From contig DATGMF010000053.1 of NCBI GenBank assembly GCA_035293765.1, positions 62,001 through 126,000 of the forward strand: a stretch of 64,000 bases of DNA, written 5' to 3'. A model generated the notes under the pieces. The model was not told where the DNA came from. It did no database searches and saw only the letters and a list, made by a program, of their open reading frames with translations. Shown piece after piece: positions 23,638-31,815 of this stretch. The DNA comes from DASRHT01 sp035293765 (lineage in GTDB: Bacteria > Chloroflexota > Ktedonobacteria > Ktedonobacterales > Ktedonobacteraceae). The stretch's first letter is position 1. The number at the start of each line of letters is the position of its first letter. A program made the position numbers and the translations under genes.

Positions 23638-23868
23638 ATGTCCCGGTTCCTCATTATTATTGAGCAGGGAAGCAATAACTATAGCGCCTATGTGCCGGAT
23701 TTACCGGGCTGTATTGCGACAGGAAGGACCCTGGAAGAGGTCAAGGCGAATATGGAGCAAGCGATCAAGTTGCACATTGAGGGGATGATGGAAGATCGGG
23801 AGCCGCTTCCTGTAAGCCATAGCATCGCAGAATATCTGGATATTCCCGTTCCAGGTTCTGCCGCCTGA
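23638..23868 (+). CDS. hicB: HicB-family antitoxin
   Basis: A 76-residue HicB antitoxin: FLIIIEQGSNNYSAYVPDLPGCIATGRTLEEVKANMEQAIKLHIEGM is the partially degraded RNase-H fold typical of HicB. It has no separate C-terminal HTH, which is common in short HicB proteins. AGAGGAG precedes the ATG. It neutralises the HicA encoded just upstream. Confidence 0.88.
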   Translation: MSRFLIIIEQGSNNYSAYVPDLPGCIATGRTLEEVKANMEQAIKLHIEGMMEDREPLPVSHSIAEYLDIPVPGSAA

Positions 23869-23903
23869 TCTTACGCAGATTTGTTGGCTCCAGGTTTTTT
23901 CAG

Positions 23904-24482
23904 TTAACGACGCTCAGCAATGAACGCGCTCACAACAGCAATAATCTTCCTATAGTCAATGGCGGAGAACTCGGTTGTGTCCACTTCGAGGACGGGGCCG
24001 CCGATGGGGAGGGGATCTTCTCGGCCTGTGGGCGGGATGGGTTCGGACTCTTCGTAATACCAGCGGTCGAAGTGGCCCGGGTGACGGTTGCCCGCTGCGG
24101 CGCGCTCTTTGCCGCGTTGGAGCAGGAGGTCAGCGGAGGTCGTGAAGCAGAGGATCTGAAAGGGATCGAAGTTGCAGCGTTGTTGGAGGGCCAGAAAGTC
24201 TGGGGTGCTGAACGTGGGAGAGAAATTGCTCTCGACAATCAACGAACAGCCGCCTGTGAGCATGGCTTCAATGAGATGATAGAGGATCGAATAGGTTGCC
24301 TGCCCCAGCTTGCGCGACCAGGCGCGATCAGGCCAGCCAAGATCATCAAGCAGAAGTTCCTTGATACCATCTTTATAGATAAAAGGCAGGTGCAGCTCTT
24401 GCGCCAGACGCTTACCGAGCGTCGTTTTGCCGGTGCATGAGAAGCCGGTAATAATAATCAGAAAAGGTTTTTGGGTTGGCAT
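23904..24482 (-). CDS. P-loop kinase-like ATPase
   Basis: A 192-residue P-loop protein with Walker A GFSCTGKTTLGKRLA at residues 13-27 and the general shape of small-molecule kinases (Zeta-toxin/AAA_33 group): IYKDGIKELLLDDLGW, LIVESNFSP where a Walker B acid would sit, and a lid with RGKERAAAGNRHPGH. The substrate is unknown. It begins 2 bp after the stop of the membrane-protease gene, so it is the last gene of a minus-strand group. Confidence 0.7.
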   Translation of the reverse strand: MPTQKPFLIIITGFSCTGKTTLGKRLAQELHLPFIYKDGIKELLLDDLGWPDRAWSRKLGQATYSILYHLIEAMLTGGCSLIVESNFSPTFSTPDFLALQQRCNFDPFQILCFTTSADLLLQRGKERAAAGNRHPGHFDRWYYEESEPIPPTGREDPLPIGGPVLEVDTTEFSAIDYRKIIAVVSAFIAERR

Positions 24483-24484
24483 GG

Positions 24485-25312
24485 TCAGTGTCGTACCGCC
24501 CTTACGAGCACTTCTGCTACTATCAAAAAGGCCAGATCGAGCCCCAGGAGTATCAGCAGAGCAAAATCGATGCGCGAGGAGATGAACGTCGTAATCGCGA
24601 GCATCTGGTCAAGCTGGTGGAAGTACCAGAGTAAAAAAATGCCCAGGCAGAAGAGGATGACAAGTCCGGTGACCAGCCAGCGCGCCCCCATCCAGTCCTG
24701 GCGGCTGGGCCAGAGTTCTGATGTCACGGTGAGGATCAGGTAGGGAGCAAAAATCAGGGTCCACCAGGGCCAGCCAGGACGCAGGATTTGCAGGTAGTGA
24801 TGCGTTGTATCGAGCGGGAAGTCCCAGAGGCTATAGCCGGTCGCGACCCAGTAGAGGAAGGAGAGCGCCACGACGCCGCCGAAAAGGGGGGCGATGCCGC
24901 TAAAGCCGTCGCCAATGTAGCTCATGATGCGTCCCTGCGGTCGCACATATTGCACTTCGCCGAGCTGGAGCGATTGGCGTCCGCCGCTGTGCATCACGCG
25001 TCCATTGGGGCCGCGCTGCACCATCGGTTTGATGCGGAAGAGCGTAATGCTGGTGATGCGGAAGCCAAAGGGGGAGAATAGAAACACCACGAAGGCGTGG
25101 CTCAGCTCGTGCAGCATCACGCCTGGAGCGTTGAGCCAGAACCAGATCAGCAGGCCGCGCTCTCGCAGCAGACGATAGCCGATCTCATCGATGCGCCGCC
25201 GCAATCCTTTGCGTGTCACGCGTAGCAGCAGAAAGAGAACAAAGACGCCCGCGATAATCAGCCAGGGCTGATACGGTGCTATTTGCGCCATTAGTTGAGT
25301 GTTCGAGTCCAT
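24485..25312 (-). CDS. Integral membrane zinc metalloprotease-like protein
   Basis: A 275-residue protein with about five membrane segments. The HELSH motif (HExxH) falls at the start of a hydrophobic helix (APGVMLHELSHAFVVFLF), the arrangement of M50-type or related intramembrane zinc proteases. A cytoplasmic-looking Gly/Arg-rich loop (QRGPNGRVMHSGGRQ) follows, then SGIAPLFGGVVALSFLYW. The distal Asp-containing motif of M50 (such as NxxPxxxLDG) is not clear, so activity is unproven. Confidence 0.65.
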   Translation of the reverse strand: MDSNTQLMAQIAPYQPWLIIAGVFVLFLLLRVTRKGLRRRIDEIGYRLLRERGLLIWFWLNAPGVMLHELSHAFVVFLFSPFGFRITSITLFRIKPMVQRGPNGRVMHSGGRQSLQLGEVQYVRPQGRIMSYIGDGFSGIAPLFGGVVALSFLYWVATGYSLWDFPLDTTHHYLQILRPGWPWWTLIFAPYLILTVTSELWPSRQDWMGARWLVTGLVILFCLGIFLLWYFHQLDQMLAITTFISSRIDFALLILLGLDLAFLIVAEVLVRAVRH

Positions 25313-25377
25313 GTCCCTCAGCTCTTTAGTAGTATTGCTCCACTCTCTCCTATTTTAGACGTAAGTGAGCCCTGCCG

Positions 25378-26805
25378 TCAATGCGATTGTGAGGAACTTG
25401 GGGCTATCGTGTCGCGTTCCGTCTGTACTGCGGCATTTTCCTCTGCGGTTGGCGGCGTACGCTCTGCATGCTTGCGTTCGTAGTAGAGGCCCCACAGGCC
25501 AAAGGCTATTTCGCAGGCAGACAGCAGGTAGAGGACGCGATCAATGCCAAAGAGGTCGGTTGTTGCCCCAATAAACAGGATCACCGGAATGGAGCAGGCA
25601 TTGTAGAGCACCAGTTGCAGCGCCAGCACGCGGCCCTTGATCCAATCGGGCGTCAACTCCTGGATCGCGGTTTGCGCAGGAATATTGACAAAGTCCAGCG
25701 CGACTCCGGCGGCAAACATGCACAGGGCAATCAAGAAGAGCAGGAGCGGATTAGTATTCCAGGTTGCTGGCTGAATTGAACGGGTTAACAGGGTTAATAG
25801 TGGTAAAAGCAGCGTTGAGATGGTGAGGGCAATGGTACCGCTGAAGATGGTGCGAGACCGGCCCAGGCGTCGGGTGATGCGTGGCATAAATACCGAGCCA
25901 GCGACTAGCCCGATGCCGGCAGGAGCAAAGACAAAAGCCATAGCCGTTGGCGGTAATTTAAGCAGTTGAGTAACGATGGGAGTTGCTAGCTGACCAATTA
26001 CCAGGATGAGGACGCCTGCGAAAGAGAGCTGGATCACTGCCAGGAAGAGCTGTTTATTGCGCCGCACAAAGCTCCATCCCTGATACATCTCGTGCCACAC
26101 GCTATCCATCACGCCGAGGGTCTGAGCTGTGATATCGCCGGTTTTGTTTTTCCGCTCAGCTCTTTGTAACGCGGCTGACGGGATCAGCATAATCAGTCCA
26201 GCGCAAACCAGGTAGAGCAGGCTAATAATCGTGTAGAGTTGCACAATCGAATCGACGGTGATGCCAAAAATTTTAAATGTGGGCAGGAGGCTCAGTATAA
26301 TGGGAGCGAAGAGCACGTAACCCAGGGCCTGCGAAAGCATAAATGTGATATTGAAAAGCGAGAGGGCGGGCATCAATTCTTCATCGCTCACCAGTAGCGG
26401 AATGGCGGAACCCTCCGCCGGGGTGAAGAACTGGCCGATAGATGAAATTAGAAAGGTTAGCAGGTAGATAGGGAGCAGGAGATGCTCATCGACCAGTAGC
26501 GTGAGCACGAACAAGAACGTGGCGGCGGCGCGCAGCATATTGCTGGCCCAGAGGACGCGATGCTTGTTCATGTGGTCCACGAAGACGCCGGCAGGCGCGC
26601 CAAAGAGGATCGCCGGGAGGCTAAAGCAGATAATGGCGACGCCGATCAGTGTCGTGGAGCCGGTAATTTTGTCGATCAGGATCAGCACGGCGTAGTTAGA
26701 CGCGTTAAAAATAGTCATGGAGATGAGCTGGGCCAGCCAGAGGCGCAAAAAATTTCGCTTTCTGAGCAAGGTCAGAAAGCCCTCGCCTTGATTGACTAGA
26801 TCCAT
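25378..26805 (-). CDS. MFS transporter
   Basis: A 475-residue major-facilitator protein with twelve hydrophobic segments. The family loop between helices 2 and 3 is present as GAPAGVFVDHMNKHRVLWASNMLRA, and the domain-repeat copy as GSVFMPRITRRLGRSRTIFSG. The overall pattern (FLRLWLAQLISMTIFNASNYAVLILI at the start) is close to the macrolide-efflux-like branch. Substrate cannot be assigned. Its neighbours on the same strand are metabolic or unknown and give no hint. Confidence 0.85.
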   Translation of the reverse strand: MDLVNQGEGFLTLLRKRNFLRLWLAQLISMTIFNASNYAVLILIDKITGSTTLIGVAIICFSLPAILFGAPAGVFVDHMNKHRVLWASNMLRAAATFLFVLTLLVDEHLLLPIYLLTFLISSIGQFFTPAEGSAIPLLVSDEELMPALSLFNITFMLSQALGYVLFAPIILSLLPTFKIFGITVDSIVQLYTIISLLYLVCAGLIMLIPSAALQRAERKNKTGDITAQTLGVMDSVWHEMYQGWSFVRRNKQLFLAVIQLSFAGVLILVIGQLATPIVTQLLKLPPTAMAFVFAPAGIGLVAGSVFMPRITRRLGRSRTIFSGTIALTISTLLLPLLTLLTRSIQPATWNTNPLLLFLIALCMFAAGVALDFVNIPAQTAIQELTPDWIKGRVLALQLVLYNACSIPVILFIGATTDLFGIDRVLYLLSACEIAFGLWGLYYERKHAERTPPTAEENAAVQTERDTIAPSSSQSH

Positions 26806-26918
26806 CGCAGTATCTCTCCTTGAATTTTGATGCTGTAACGCCTGATTTTAGCACTCGTAAACTCCTACGAACGGACAGGCGTACAGGTTCCGGCGGGTCA
26901 CATTTCAGTACTTGTGTA

Positions 26919-27149
26919 TCATTCTTCCTCGAAGGCCGGAGGATCATGCTCCGGCCTGGGTACGCGTGGGAGACGCTGCCTGGTGCGGCGTTCGACCTCC
27001 GAGCGCGGTAATAAAATTCTGCGACCGCATTTTTCGCAGCACAGGCCGATATCGGCTCCCAGGCGGACCACTTCCCAATCAAAGCTCCCGCAGGGATGTT
27101 GTTTACGCAGACGGAGCCGGTCGCCTAATTCAAACTGTATTGGTTGCAT
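26919..27149 (-). CDS. DUF951 family protein
   Basis: A 76-residue protein with the DUF951 pattern: FELGDRLRLRKQHPCGSFDWEVVRLGADIGLCCEKCGRRILLPRSEVERR. The three conserved cysteines (HPCG, CEKCGRR) suggest a zinc site. The family is widespread in Firmicutes and Chloroflexota with no proven function. It follows nadD by 14 bp and is probably co-transcribed with it. Confidence 0.82.
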   Translation of the reverse strand: MQPIQFELGDRLRLRKQHPCGSFDWEVVRLGADIGLCCEKCGRRILLPRSEVERRTRQRLPRVPRPEHDPPAFEEE

Positions 27150-27163
27150 CGTTGCTATGCCCT

Positions 27164-27811
27164 TTACCTCCTATGAGCAGGCTGGTAGAGTCCATGTTCA
27201 TAGATATAGCGTTCCACCGTTTCCGGCAGCAAATACTTGATCGACCGCTTCTCCGCGACCCGGTGGCGTAGATCGGTGGATGAGATGTCCAATTGCGGCG
27301 CGGTAATGACGAGCAGGCGCTGCATAATGCCGGGCAAGCGTACCTCTAGCTGTTTATTATACTCGATATCCACCTGATGGCCCGGACGTTTAACGACTAC
27401 CAGATGCGTCAGTTGTGCCAGGATGCCCTGCGGGTCGTGCCAATGGTGCAGTTCTTCCAGCCCGTCCCAACCTATAACAAAATAGGGCTCAAGATCTGTT
27501 CCCCACTCGGCATGCAAAATGCGTAGCGTATCCACCAGATACGATGGTCCGGGGCGATCCAGCTCAACGCGCGAGTAGGTGAAGTGCGGATTTGAGGCTA
27601 TCGCGAGCTGGAGCATCGCCAGCCGATCATGTGCCGGCGTCAACGGGTGCCCGACTTTGTGCGGCGGTTCCCCTGCCGGGATAAAAACCATCTCTGTGAG
27701 ATCAAGGGTTGTGCGAGCCTCCTCCGCAATGGCAAGATGAGCGTAGTGAATGGGATCGAACGTGCCGCCAATCAGGCCAATACGACGCTTGTGCGACAAT
27801 GGACTATACAT
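27164..27811 (-). CDS. nadD: Nicotinate-nucleotide adenylyltransferase
   Basis: A 215-residue NadD that makes deamido-NAD from nicotinate mononucleotide and ATP. The nucleotidyltransferase motif GGTFDPIHYAHLAIAEEA is at the N-terminus. VFIPAGEPPHK, YFVIGWDGLEELHHW and the C-terminal ISSTDLRHRVAEKRSIKYLLPETVERYI (the ISSTxIR motif) complete the signature. ATG 27811 is taken as start; a TTG two codons earlier is equally placed relative to GGAGG. NadD and the NadK encoded 16 kb away are two steps of NAD(P) synthesis. Confidence 0.93.
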   Translation of the reverse strand: MYSPLSHKRRIGLIGGTFDPIHYAHLAIAEEARTTLDLTEMVFIPAGEPPHKVGHPLTPAHDRLAMLQLAIASNPHFTYSRVELDRPGPSYLVDTLRILHAEWGTDLEPYFVIGWDGLEELHHWHDPQGILAQLTHLVVVKRPGHQVDIEYNKQLEVRLPGIMQRLLVITAPQLDISSTDLRHRVAEKRSIKYLLPETVERYIYEHGLYQPAHRR

Positions 27812-27846
27812 CTCCAACGTGTATTCTTTCCTCCGGGGAACATTCT

Positions 27847-27970
27847 AGGACTTCTTTTCCGCGCTCCTGAGCGAAGCTAGCTGTAGAACAGCGTTGGAGC
27901 ACGGAACGCTTCAAAGGACTTCTTTTCTGCACTCCGTAGGGGCAACTCCCACGATGAATCGGGGAGCTAC
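27847..27970. repeat. Direct 21-bp repeat pair and GTAGGGG palindrome between nadD and mscS
   Basis: AGGACTTCTTTTCCGCGCTCC (27847-27867) recurs at 27915-27935 with two changes. Directly after it is a 35-bp unit (27936-27970) of the form GTAGGGG..CTCCCACGATGAA.CGGGGAGCTAC, found again at 63297-63329. CTCCC and GGGAG arms make it self-complementary. Confidence 0.6.
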
Positions 27971-27985
27971 CGGTTGCCCTGTAGC

Positions 27986-29059
27986 TTATATATTGCCAGC
28001 AGATTCCAGGACCGTCAACTCCGCGCCGGGCAATAGTGTATGTAAAATATATACCACATCTGAGATAATCGCGTGCTGGCCGTTCGCAACCCAGAAGCGC
28101 AATGTGAGTATGATTTGTTGATTAGCATAACCGCTGACGAGCGCGACTGGCTCTGGTTTAGGCGTAATCGCCTCAAAATCTTTAAGCACCTGAAGAATCT
28201 GGTTAGGCGTTTCTTCTCGCACAAAATCTTCTTGTGGCAGCTTGATAGCGATAACGGCGCGTCGCTCGCCATAAAAAGAATTGTTGGTGACGACGCCGCC
28301 GAAAACGAGCGAGTTCGGGATAGTAACCTCCTCGCCACTGATGAGGCGGAGTTTGGTCGCGCGCAACTGGACATCTTCGACTTTGCCTGTATAGAGATTG
28401 GCGTTGTTCGTGATGCTAATCTGATCGCCGATGTAAAAGGGGCGTTCGAGCAGGATATAGAAGCCAGCAACCAGGTCTTTCAGAATATCCTGAATAGCGA
28501 CGGCGGTAGCAACGGTCAGCACGCCGATGGCGGCCACGGGGACAGTCAGTTGGACCTGCCAGACGGTAAGAATCCAGAATGCCGCGATGATGAGGACAAT
28601 AAAATAGAAAATACGGGCAATCAGCGTGCGAATGTTGATATCAATGCGATTCTCGCCCAACCCGCGGACGGTGAGCTTTCTGACTGTGCGTGCGATACCT
28701 ATACCGAATACTATCAGAAGGGCCGTTTCAGTGAAGTTAATGCTAAAGCTTCTAATATCTTTTATATCAAGCTGATTGACTGTGCTGAAGAGCAGATTGA
28801 GATTCCAGACGCTGACAATCGCTATTGCTGCTAGCACGAGCGGGGGAAGGATAATGAGCACGCCCAGCGTCTGGACAAGCCAGTTGTCGAGCACTGTGCG
28901 CTGGAGACGCCGGACAAGCCAGCGGCGCAATAGTAAGCCGAGGCCCAGCGCGATCAAAGAAGCGAGTATGCTAAAAACAATGTTCAGCGCCATATTCGTC
29001 ACGTCGGCGGTATCTGGTGGCCTGAAATACAAAAGCCGGTCTAAGAGTAACGTATACAA
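27986..29059 (-). CDS. Small-conductance mechanosensitive channel (MscS family)
   Basis: A 357-residue MscS-type channel. Four hydrophobic segments precede the pore and beta domain: VAAIGVLTVATAVAIQDILKDLVAGFYILLERPFYIGDQI contains the pore-lining helix and the conserved GD turn, followed by VEDVQLRATKLRLISGEEVTIPNSLVFGGVVTN, typical of the cytoplasmic vestibule. It opens on membrane tension to release solutes during osmotic downshock. A TTG start at 29059 has AGGG 6 nt upstream; ATG 28993 would remove 22 residues and is possible. Confidence 0.87.
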   Translation of the reverse strand: MYTLLLDRLLYFRPPDTADVTNMALNIVFSILASLIALGLGLLLRRWLVRRLQRTVLDNWLVQTLGVLIILPPLVLAAIAIVSVWNLNLLFSTVNQLDIKDIRSFSINFTETALLIVFGIGIARTVRKLTVRGLGENRIDINIRTLIARIFYFIVLIIAAFWILTVWQVQLTVPVAAIGVLTVATAVAIQDILKDLVAGFYILLERPFYIGDQISITNNANLYTGKVEDVQLRATKLRLISGEEVTIPNSLVFGGVVTNNSFYGERRAVIAIKLPQEDFVREETPNQILQVLKDFEAITPKPEPVALVSGYANQQIILTLRFWVANGQHAIISDVVYILHTLLPGAELTVLESAGNI

Positions 29060-29357
29060 AATAACCCTGATCCTCTAGTTGTTGAGTCATATTGAGCCGG
29101 TAACGTTGCGCGCATTATATCATATTTCTGAAACCTCTGTTTTGTCCGGCCTCTCGTAGTGCATTGTTGAATAAAGATAGCGATCCTGGAGAAATCCGAG
29201 TATACTTCGGGAAAAGAAAATGCTTGAAAGGTTTTACGATAAGTATGTTATATTATTAGGGAAGGGATAATAAGCTTGAAAGATCTGCTTTGTGTGTCGT
29301 ATATAGAGAAATGGCCTTGCAAAAGCATGTGGCAGGGGTTGTTGAAAGGAATCGGCT

Positions 29358-29567
29358 ATAGTCAAACACGAAAGATGTCCAGATTGTCAGGGCACGGGCG
29401 AAATTGAGATCGCAGGAACCCAACATACTTGCGAAGCATGTGGTGGGAAAAAGTACATCATCAGAACAGGTTCGAAACGGCGTTGTCCCCTCTGCAAAGG
29501 GAAGGGGAAACGAGGATTCTTCAAGCGTTGTGAACGCTGTCAGGGGACAGGTTTTATCTCTGGGTAA
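29358..29567 (+). CDS. Orphan DnaJ-type zinc-finger protein with an ATA at the expected start
   Basis: From 29361 the frame encodes about 68 residues containing four CxxCxGxG-type motifs (CPDCQGTG, CEACGGKK, CPLCKGKG, CERCQGTG), the pattern of the DnaJ cysteine-rich domain, which binds two zinc ions and unfolded protein. There is no J-domain or C-terminal domain. No ATG, GTG or TTG begins the frame. AAAGGA (29345-29350) is 7 nt before ATA (29358-29360), exactly where a start should be, so an ATG-to-ATA change is likely. A 16-codon frame (from 29310) ends on a TAG that overlaps this site. It is followed closely by the next gene (15 bp). Confidence 0.55.
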   Translation: MVKHERCPDCQGTGEIEIAGTQHTCEACGGKKYIIRTGSKRRCPLCKGKGKRGFFKRCERCQGTGFISG

Positions 29568-29582
29568 GGGAGGGAGTATTTG

Positions 29583-30188
29583 ATGGTTGTTGCCCCACGA
29601 AAAGAAAAATTGTCCGACTCGTGGCAGGATGCAGAAGCCTGGGCGAGGCGGATAACGGATGCGATGGGATGTCCTATCGATGAAGGGATTCTCGAAACGG
29701 TCGTAGTTTTTCGCTTGTTGGGTATACCTACATGTCAATCGTGTGAAGGGCATCTCAATGAAGGGTTGCCTTACCCCTGGGTGGATTTTGAGACCGATGA
29801 GTTTCCTGCTTTCACACAGGCATTAGAAGAGGCAAGCCGCGAGGGACTGAGCCGACAGGAGAGGGAGGCAAGAGGCGCAACGCTACTAAAATTAGCACAG
29901 ACGCTGCCTTCCCGTGGGGTGCTGTATGCGCGCATAGAGGAGCTGCTTGATCTTTATTACCGCCAGCATCCAACGGTTCCTGAAGTCAGGCGTTTGGTGC
30001 TGCATTGGTCCTCCCCCATCCTATTTCGTCTCATGCCCTACTGTGGGTACGAAGCCGACACCTGGGATCAAGAGATCCGTGCCCATCAGCTTGCCTATGC
30101 GAGAGCAGAAATGCAAGCATTCACCGCGTTCCTCAAGCAGCGTTGGCAGAGCAAGGCACTAATCGGTGAGGGCACCGTAACTGACTAA
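29583..30188 (+). CDS. Conserved hypothetical protein with a CQSCEGH motif
   Basis: A 201-residue soluble protein. The segment ILETVVVFRLLGIPTCQSCEGHLNEGLPYPWVDFE is the most distinctive: a CxxCxGH pair next to a Trp/Asp-rich patch, compatible with metal binding. The rest is helical and charged (LSRQEREARGATLLKLAQ). AGGGAG precedes ATG 29583 by 7 nt. It is probably co-transcribed with the zinc-finger gene just upstream. I do not know a function. Confidence 0.6.
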   Translation: MVVAPRKEKLSDSWQDAEAWARRITDAMGCPIDEGILETVVVFRLLGIPTCQSCEGHLNEGLPYPWVDFETDEFPAFTQALEEASREGLSRQEREARGATLLKLAQTLPSRGVLYARIEELLDLYYRQHPTVPEVRRLVLHWSSPILFRLMPYCGYEADTWDQEIRAHQLAYARAEMQAFTAFLKQRWQSKALIGEGTVTD

Positions 30189-30256
30189 TGGATAGAGAGA
30201 TCTCACAAAAAACAGACGTTGCGATTACAGATGCTTGCTCTGTGGCGGGATGGCTA

Positions 30257-31171
30257 TTACACCAGCAACTCGGAAGGGCTAACCTCGGCACCTGAAGCTA
30301 CCAGTCCGTAGCTTGCCGCGAGTTGTCCCACAATCTGGGCCGATGTTGCGCCTGCCGCTCGTAGTGGCTCAAGACCGGCGCTCTGGTCGCGTTTTGCGAG
30401 ACGTTTGCCCTGCTCATCCAACACAAGAGGGACGTGGGCGAAGGTGGGAATGAGGAAACCAAGCGCTTCGTAGAGCAGGATTTGCCGGGCGGTGGACGAG
30501 AGCAGATCGGCTCCGCGCACAACCTGATTGATGTGCATTAGCGCATCATCGACGACGACGGCGAATTGATAGGCGAAGATGCCATCGGAGCGGCGCACAA
30601 TGAAATCTCCCACAGCTTGCTGAACGTGTTGGTTCATCGGGCCAGCGATCAGATCGGTAAAAGAGACAATCCGTTCGTCGGCGACGCGAAAGCGCAACGA
30701 GGGACGCCGCCCGCTAGCCTCATGCTGTTGGCGCTGTGCCTGTGTGAGCTTGCGGCAGGTGCCAGGGTACCTCGTTTCCATGTGCGCACCCTGTGGCGCG
30801 CTGGCAGCGTGAGCGATCTCGGCGCGGCTGCAATAGCAGGGATAGATCAGGCCCGCGTCCTGTAAGCGTTGCAGGTAGTGCTGGTAGATATCAAGGCGCT
30901 GGCTTTGCACGTAGGGGGCATAGGGGCCGCCGCAATCTGGCCCTTCGTCCCAATCGAGGCCAAGCCAGTGCAGGTCGCTCAGCATGCGTTCGGCGGAGCG
31001 TGCGCGGACGCGAGGAAGATCGAGATCCTCGATGCGCAGGACGAACTGACCTCCCGCTCTGCGCGCGTAGAGCCATGCCAGCAGCGCCGTGCGCAAGTTA
31101 CCCATGTGTAAGTCCCCTGTTGGGCTGGGGGCGTAGCGTCCTCGTACCGGTTTAGCAGCTAGCTCAGGCAT
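30257..31171 (-). CDS. gluQ: Glutamyl-Q tRNA(Asp) synthetase
   Basis: A 304-residue GluRS-like protein without the anticodon-binding domain, the hallmark of GluQRS, which attaches glutamate to queuosine in the anticodon of tRNA-Asp. The HIGH-like motif is in GRYAPSPTGDLHMGNLRTAL, the zinc site includes CYCSRAE, and the KMSKS equivalent is GKRLAKRDQS. The start is taken as ATG 31171; ATG 31204 would overlap maf by 46 nt. It is the last gene of the five-gene minus-strand operon. Confidence 0.9.
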   Translation of the reverse strand: MPELAAKPVRGRYAPSPTGDLHMGNLRTALLAWLYARRAGGQFVLRIEDLDLPRVRARSAERMLSDLHWLGLDWDEGPDCGGPYAPYVQSQRLDIYQHYLQRLQDAGLIYPCYCSRAEIAHAASAPQGAHMETRYPGTCRKLTQAQRQQHEASGRRPSLRFRVADERIVSFTDLIAGPMNQHVQQAVGDFIVRRSDGIFAYQFAVVVDDALMHINQVVRGADLLSSTARQILLYEALGFLIPTFAHVPLVLDEQGKRLAKRDQSAGLEPLRAAGATSAQIVGQLAASYGLVASGAEVSPSELLV

Positions 31172-31815
31172 CGTTCCGACCAGGGACAGGCACAATCTGT
31201 ACATCCCTCGTTTGAGGGATGGATGGCAAATCTGGCTAAGAGATCAACAAGCGTGCAGAGCGGCAGACCAACTACGTTCAGGTAACAGCCATTGATGCGC
31301 TCGGTCGGCTGAAACTGCGGATTCTGGATACCATATGCACCCGCTTTATCCATCGGATCGCCAGAGGCGATATAGGCATCAACCTCCTCCACGCTATAAT
31401 TGCGCATCAGTACAGGTGTAGAGCAGCTCGCCCCGTGTAGCTGCAACTGACCGTCGATCAGCGCGCTCACGACCACTCCCGTGACTACCCGATGCCAGCG
31501 ACCGCGCAGGGAGAGCAAGAGTTCGCGCGCGTGTGCCTCATCACGCGGTTTGCCCAACTCTTCCCCATCGAGCAGCACGGTTGTATCGGCAGTGATAACA
31601 AGATAGTTAGCAGCGTCGGGGAGCGTAAACATCATCAAAGCTTTGTGCGCCGCCGTCCACTGCGCCAGTCCTTCGATAGGGCCATGATAGTGTTCCTGGG
31701 CCGCATCCTCATCGGTTGGGGCAACAGCCACTTCAAAGGGGATATTGAGCAGAGAGATAATTTGCCTGCGACGGGGGGAGGCCGAGGCCAGCAATAATGG
31801 GAGCTTTTTTGACAT
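31159..31815 (-). CDS. maf: Maf-family nucleoside triphosphate pyrophosphatase
   Basis: A 218-residue Maf protein that hydrolyses dTTP, UTP or modified nucleotides to monophosphates. LLLASASPRRRQIISLLN is the N-terminal Maf signature; ADTTVLLDGEELGKPRDEAHARELL and the later SGDPMDKAGAYGIQ are the other conserved blocks. Its ATG at 31815 overlaps the rlmD stop as TAATG, showing translational coupling and fixing the start. Frames extending to 31959 lie inside rlmD. Confidence 0.92.
   Translation of the reverse strand: MSKKLPLLLASASPRRRQIISLLNIPFEVAVAPTDEDAAQEHYHGPIEGLAQWTAAHKALMMFTLPDAANYLVITADTTVLLDGEELGKPRDEAHARELLLSLRGRWHRVVTGVVVSALIDGQLQLHGASCSTPVLMRNYSVEEVDAYIASGDPMDKAGAYGIQNPQFQPTERINGCYLNVVGLPLCTLVDLLARFAIHPSNEGCTDCACPWSERCLS

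Noticed and set aside
23904..24482. Zeta-type toxin of a toxin-antitoxin pair
   Set aside because: The P-loop fits, but no antitoxin gene is adjacent and the catalytic Asp region is not convincing; left as a kinase-like ATPase.
26889..26915. Possible fourth fragment of the palindromic repeat (CATTTCAGTAC next to GCGGGTC)
   Set aside because: Only about 11 bases match and the blocks are in the wrong order, so chance is as likely.
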